Of a DNA stretch of 9,662 nt, positions 6,780-9,662 are shown one piece after another; the stretch's first letter is position 1, and each line of letters begins with the position of its first letter. The translations under genes were made by a program, and so were the position numbers. The notes below the pieces were generated by a model. The model saw only the letters and a program-made list of their open reading frames with translations. It was not told the origin of the DNA and made no database searches. This stretch comes from Chloroflexota bacterium (GTDB lineage: Bacteria; Chloroflexota; Anaerolineae; Aggregatilineales; Phototrophicaceae): the NCBI GenBank assembly GCA_023392115.1, contig JAEVZT010000587.1, positions 1-9,662 of the forward strand. The letters run 5' to 3'.

Positions 6780-7574
6780 ATGATCGACTTCGACAGCCAC
6801 ATCCCTTACTATGTGCAGGTCAAGGACATTCTGCGCGAGAAAATGCGCGACGGCACGTGGACTCCGGGCGCGCAGCTTCCGAGCGAAGCCGAACTGTGCG
6901 CGACTTTTGGCGTCAGCCGCACGGTGATCCGTCAGGCGCTGCAGGAGTTGATTCACGAAGGCATGATCAAGCGGCGCAAGGGCAAAGGCAGCTTCGTCGC
7001 CGCGCCGAAGATCAGCGAGCAGCTGGCGCAGAAGCTGACCGGCTTCTATCAGGACATGGTCGAACAGGGGCTGCACCCTGTGACGGCGGTGCTGGCGCAG
7101 GCGGTTGTCCCCGCCAAGGAGACAGTCGCCGACTGGCTCGGCATCAAGCCGGGCACGCCGGTGATCGAGATCGTGCGCCTGCGCTCGGTGCAGGACGTGC
7201 CGATCGTGCTGGTGACGACCTACATTCCGGCTGCCTTGTGCCCGACCCTCGTCAACGACGACCTGTCGAATCAATCGCTGTATGCCGTGCTCGAACGCGA
7301 GTACGGGCTGTACATCGCACACGGGCGGCGGACGATTCAAGCCGTGCTGGCAGACGGTCAGGAAGCGCGCTTGCTTGAAGTCAACAAGGGCGCGCCGCTG
7401 TTCCGCCTCGACAGCATCAGCTACACCGACGACGGCACGCCGGTCGAGTACTACTACGCCTATCATCGCGGTGATCGCTCGCAGTTCGAAGTCGAACTCA
7501 TCCGCTCGCGCGACATGAAGTCGCAGCCGCCAGTACAAGACCTGCCGCCGAGCAATCAACTGGCGCATCAGTAA
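6780..7574 (+). CDS. GntR-family regulator, HutC type with UTRA domain
   Basis: Transcription regulator of 264 residues. The N-terminal winged helix (about 5-75) contains the GntR signature PSEAELCATFGVSRTVIRQAL (34-54) and the wing KRRKGKGSFV (64-73). The C-terminal UTRA ligand-binding domain (about 90-245) has the typical PVIEIVRLRSV (127-137) and a VEYYYAYHRGDRSQFEVE stretch (222-239). UTRA domains sense small molecules such as sugars or sugar phosphates, so the effector is probably an intermediate of this locus. The start at MIDFDSHIPYYVQ is typical of the family, though the AGGA upstream (6762-6765) is rather far at 14 bases. The gene lies between two copies of a candidate operator, and an intrinsic terminator follows. 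Confidence 0.92.
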   Translation: MIDFDSHIPYYVQVKDILREKMRDGTWTPGAQLPSEAELCATFGVSRTVIRQALQELIHEGMIKRRKGKGSFVAAPKISEQLAQKLTGFYQDMVEQGLHPVTAVLAQAVVPAKETVADWLGIKPGTPVIEIVRLRSVQDVPIVLVTTYIPAALCPTLVNDDLSNQSLYAVLEREYGLYIAHGRRTIQAVLADGQEARLLEVNKGAPLFRLDSISYTDDGTPVEYYYAYHRGDRSQFEVELIRSRDMKSQPPVQDLPPSNQLAHQ

Positions 7575-7590
7575 GCTGAATGTGGAAGCT

Positions 7591-7614
7591 TCGCCCAACA
7601 TGGGCGAGATTTTT
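7591..7614 (+). terminator. Intrinsic terminator after gntR
   Basis: A six-base stem TCGCCC (7591-7596) and GGGCGA (7602-7607) with loop AACAT is followed at once by GATTTTTC. It begins 17 bases after the gntR stop. It would separate the aldolase-gntR transcript from the kinase operon, implying a separate promoter for the kinase. Confidence 0.75.
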
Positions 7615-7623
7615 CGCTTCAGG

Positions 7624-7634
7624 TTGTCATGATA
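7624..7634. promoter_or_regulatory. Second copy of candidate operator core, before the kinase
   Basis: TTGTCATGATA is identical over 11 bases to positions 5980-5990 in the divergent promoter region. It ends 34 bases before the kinase ATG and lies after the gntR terminator, where a promoter is needed. No good -10 box lies 16-18 bases after its TTGTCA, so the kinase promoter is not clearly placed. The outer positions are less symmetric than in the first copy, suggesting a weaker site. Confidence 0.5.
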
Positions 7635-7668
7635 GGACGATAGGTTAGGGACTTACTGCGGAGCATTT

Positions 7669-9201
7669 ATGGAACGATACTTAGTTGGCGTTGACCTCGG
7701 CACGAGCGCGACCAAAGCGGCGATCTACAAGACCGACGGCACGCTGGTCGCAGAAGCGAGCGTCGAAGTCCCGCTTCACCACCCCAAGCCGGGCGTCGTC
7801 GAGCAGGAAACCGACGATTTCTACACCAGCGCCGCGCAGACGGTCAAACGCTGCATCGAGACAAGCGGCATTGACCCGCACCAGATCGCCGCGATCGCCT
7901 TCGACAGCCAGATGGCAGGCATCGGCACGGTCGACGAGGACTTTCGCCCGGCGACACGCTACGACTCGTGGCTCGACATGCGCTGCCAGCCGTACATCGA
8001 GCACATGGAGACACAGGCGGAACGGGTGATCGACATCACCGGCTGCCCGCCGACCTGCGATCATGGACCGAAGATGCTCTGGTGGCAGGGGGAACGCCCC
8101 GACGACTTCCAGCGGATCGCCAAATTCGTCGTCCCGGCGGGCTACGTCGCCGGACGGATGGCGGGGCTGTGCGGCGAGGAAGCCTTTATCGACCATTCCT
8201 TCGTCCACTTCTCCGGATTCATCGACGCACGGCGCGGCGTCTGGTCGGACGAGCTGTGCGCGGCGTTCGGATTTGACCCATCGAAGCTGCCGCGAATCGT
8301 CGCGCCGTCGGACATCATCGGCGAAGTGCAGGAGCAGGCAGCGCGCGACTTCGGCTTGCTGCCGGGCACGCCGATCGCCGCCGGCGCAGGCGACACGGCA
8401 GCCGGAGCGCTCGGCGCGGGCATCGTCCGTCCGGGAATGCTGTTCGACACGGCGGGCACGGCGGCGGTGCTGGCAGCCTGCACCGACTCGTTCGTCGCCG
8501 ACGTCGAGCACCGCGCCTTGCTGACGATGCGCTCGGTCGTCCCCGGCTTGTGGCATCCACTGGCGTACACGGCGGGCGGCGGCTTGGCGCTGCGCTGGTT
8601 CCGCGACAATTTCTACAACACACGGCGCGGCGAAGCGCAGCCGCTCGAAAGCGACCTGTACGCCGAGATGATCGGCATGGCGGCGAGCGTCCCACCGGGG
8701 GCGGAAGGGCTGTTCTTCTCACCGCACCTCGGCGGACGCATCTGCCCCTCAAACCCGGCGATGCGCGGCGTGTGGGCAGGATTCTCGTGGAAGCATACGC
8801 AGGCACACTTCGCCCGTGCCATTTTGGAAGGCGTCGCCTTCGAATACGCCTACTACCTGCGCATCCTGTGCGACCTGCTGCCGAACCTGTCGCTCTCGGA
8901 AGCGCGCGTAATCGGCGGCGGGGCGCGCAGCCCGGTCTGGAACGGGATCAAGGCGGACGTACTCGACGTGCCCTTCCAGCGGTTGAAGCGGAGCGAGTTC
9001 GCGACATGGGGCTGCGCGCTGATCGCCGGGCACGCGGTCGGCATCTTCCCCGATCTCGCCGAAGCGGCAGCGCGGACGACCGAACCCGACGGCGCGGCGA
9101 TCGCGCCCTCGCCTGATCGCGGGAGCTACGAACCGCTGATCGATGCCTATATGGCGTGGCAAGACACCTTGAGCAGCGCATTTCGCACGATTCCGACTTA
9201 G
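7669..9201 (+). CDS. FGGY-family sugar kinase (xylulokinase-like)
   Basis: ATP-dependent carbohydrate kinase of 510 residues, full length for the FGGY family. The N-terminal domain opens with the phosphate-binding GVDLGTSATKAAIY (7-20); QMAG (81-84) and WLDMR (101-105) sit where xylulokinases bind sugar. The likely catalytic base is Asp242 in GAGDTAAGALGAG (239-251). The ATP-side motifs FDTAGTAA (259-266) and IGGGARSPVWN (near 425) follow in the C-terminal domain. It most resembles xylulokinases, but family members phosphorylate many sugars and polyols (xylulose, ribulose, fuculose, gluconate, erythritol), so the substrate is open. The ATG at 7669 has GGAG at 7660-7663. The oxidoreductase gene starts 10 bases after its stop, so the two form an operon. 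Confidence 0.88.
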   Translation: MERYLVGVDLGTSATKAAIYKTDGTLVAEASVEVPLHHPKPGVVEQETDDFYTSAAQTVKRCIETSGIDPHQIAAIAFDSQMAGIGTVDEDFRPATRYDSWLDMRCQPYIEHMETQAERVIDITGCPPTCDHGPKMLWWQGERPDDFQRIAKFVVPAGYVAGRMAGLCGEEAFIDHSFVHFSGFIDARRGVWSDELCAAFGFDPSKLPRIVAPSDIIGEVQEQAARDFGLLPGTPIAAGAGDTAAGALGAGIVRPGMLFDTAGTAAVLAACTDSFVADVEHRALLTMRSVVPGLWHPLAYTAGGGLALRWFRDNFYNTRRGEAQPLESDLYAEMIGMAASVPPGAEGLFFSPHLGGRICPSNPAMRGVWAGFSWKHTQAHFARAILEGVAFEYAYYLRILCDLLPNLSLSEARVIGGGARSPVWNGIKADVLDVPFQRLKRSEFATWGCALIAGHAVGIFPDLAEAAARTTEPDGAAIAPSPDRGSYEPLIDAYMAWQDTLSSAFRTIPT

Positions 9202-9211
9202 GAGCGAGCTG

Positions 9212-9662
9212 ATGCCGGTACGAATCGTTTTAGTCGGCAGCGGGCGCGCGGGGCGCGTCCACGCCAATTCGCTCGTCCATCACGTCGCCGGGGGGACGCT
9301 CGTCGGGCTAGTCGACGCGTCGCCGGACATGCTGCGCGAAGCCGGCGACCTCTACGGCATCGACGCGCGTTTCCCGTCGCTCGACGCCGCGCTCGAAAGC
9401 CTCGACTTCGACGCCGTCGTCATCACGACGCCGACGTTCACGCACAAAGACCTCGCCGTCGCCGCGGCGCAGGCGGGCAAGCACGTCTTCCTCGAAAAGC
9501 CGATGGCGCTGACGCTCGGAGAGTGCGACGCGATCATCGCGGCGGCGGAACAAGCCGGCGTGATCTTGCAGCTCGGCTTCATGCGCCGCTTCGCGCCGGA
9601 GTTCGCCGCCGCCTACGAGCGCATCCAAAACGGCGAGATCGGCACGCCGATGATCGTCAAAT
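9212..9662 (+). CDS. Gfo/Idh/MocA-family oxidoreductase (3' partial)
   Basis: The N-terminal 150 residues of an NAD(P)-dependent sugar or polyol dehydrogenase, cut by the window end (family usual about 330-370). A Rossmann fold is visible: beta strand VRIVLVG with GSGRAG (9-14), the acidic Asp35 closing the second strand (suggesting preference for NAD over NADP), and ITTPTFTH (71-78). The signature FLEKPMALT (93-101) carries the catalytic-region lysine (Lys96). GFMRRF (122-127) is a pattern common in myo-inositol 2-dehydrogenases, which makes an inositol or inositol-like substrate plausible but unproven. GGAG (9201-9204) overlaps the kinase stop and serves as ribosome binding site. Confidence 0.88.
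   Translation, partial: MPVRIVLVGSGRAGRVHANSLVHHVAGGTLVGLVDASPDMLREAGDLYGIDARFPSLDAALESLDFDAVVITTPTFTHKDLAVAAAQAGKHVFLEKPMALTLGECDAIIAAAEQAGVILQLGFMRRFAPEFAAAYERIQNGEIGTPMIVK

Noticed and set aside
6663..7601. Long minus-strand open frame opposite gntR (312 codons)
   Set aside because: It is antisense to a clear GntR/UTRA protein, rich in Arg/Ala/His as expected from GC-rich shadow frames, and shows no recognisable domain.
7631..7644. Direct repeat GATAGG twice before the kinase
   Set aside because: It is too short and isolated to support a function beyond the adjacent operator core.
7681..8556. Long minus-strand open frame opposite the kinase (291 codons)
   Set aside because: It is antisense to an intact FGGY kinase, with biased composition and no family resemblance. 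The same applies to minus-strand frames opposite mrpAB (474-1221) and mrpD (2723-3292).
9308..9628. Minus-strand open frame of 106 codons at the right edge
   Set aside because: The plus strand here encodes a clear Gfo/Idh/MocA N-terminus with GxGxxG and EKP motifs; the minus frame is Arg-rich shadow sequence.

Overview
The window is a GC-rich bacterial segment, roughly 60% G+C by eye. It contains the 3' part of a cation/proton antiporter operon, a small zinc-finger gene, and a sugar-catabolism locus with its own regulator. The organism cannot be fixed from the sequence. A high-GC environmental bacterium, perhaps of the Chloroflexota, is a guess from overall gene style only. Apart from promoter-region details, this is mostly well-known families in orderly operons. 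I found no transposon, phage, CRISPR array, tRNA or rRNA.

Region 1 (1-5052, + strand) is a tightly packed Mrp/Mnh-type multisubunit Na+(K+)/H+ antiporter operon. Its order is A-B fusion (5' end missing), C, D, E, F, G. Neighbouring genes overlap by 1-4 bases or lie 2-6 bases apart. The fused A-B subunit makes this the six-gene ('group 2' or Pha-like) arrangement. A UBP-type zinc-finger protein of 95 residues overlaps the end of mrpG by 11 bases and so appears to be the last gene of the transcript. A strong hairpin covers its 3' end.

Region 2 (5086-9662) is a carbohydrate-utilisation locus. A sugar 3-epimerase of the D-psicose/D-tagatose 3-epimerase type lies on the - strand. Diverging from it on the + strand are a KDPG/KHG-type aldolase and a HutC-type GntR regulator, followed by a terminator, an FGGY sugar kinase and a Gfo/Idh/MocA oxidoreductase cut off by the window end. 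Together they suggest uptake-independent steps in catabolism of a rare sugar, polyol or inositol-like compound: oxidation, epimerisation, phosphorylation and aldol cleavage. The substrate is not determined by the sequence.

The most informative non-coding structure is the 118-base divergent intergenic region (5950-6067). Two good sigma-70-like promoters face in opposite directions there and share an imperfect palindrome, CTTGTCATGATAAG. It contains the -35 box of one promoter and the -10 box of the other. The same 11-base core, TTGTCATGATA, recurs 35 bases upstream of the kinase start. It is therefore a strong candidate operator for the GntR regulator encoded between the two copies.
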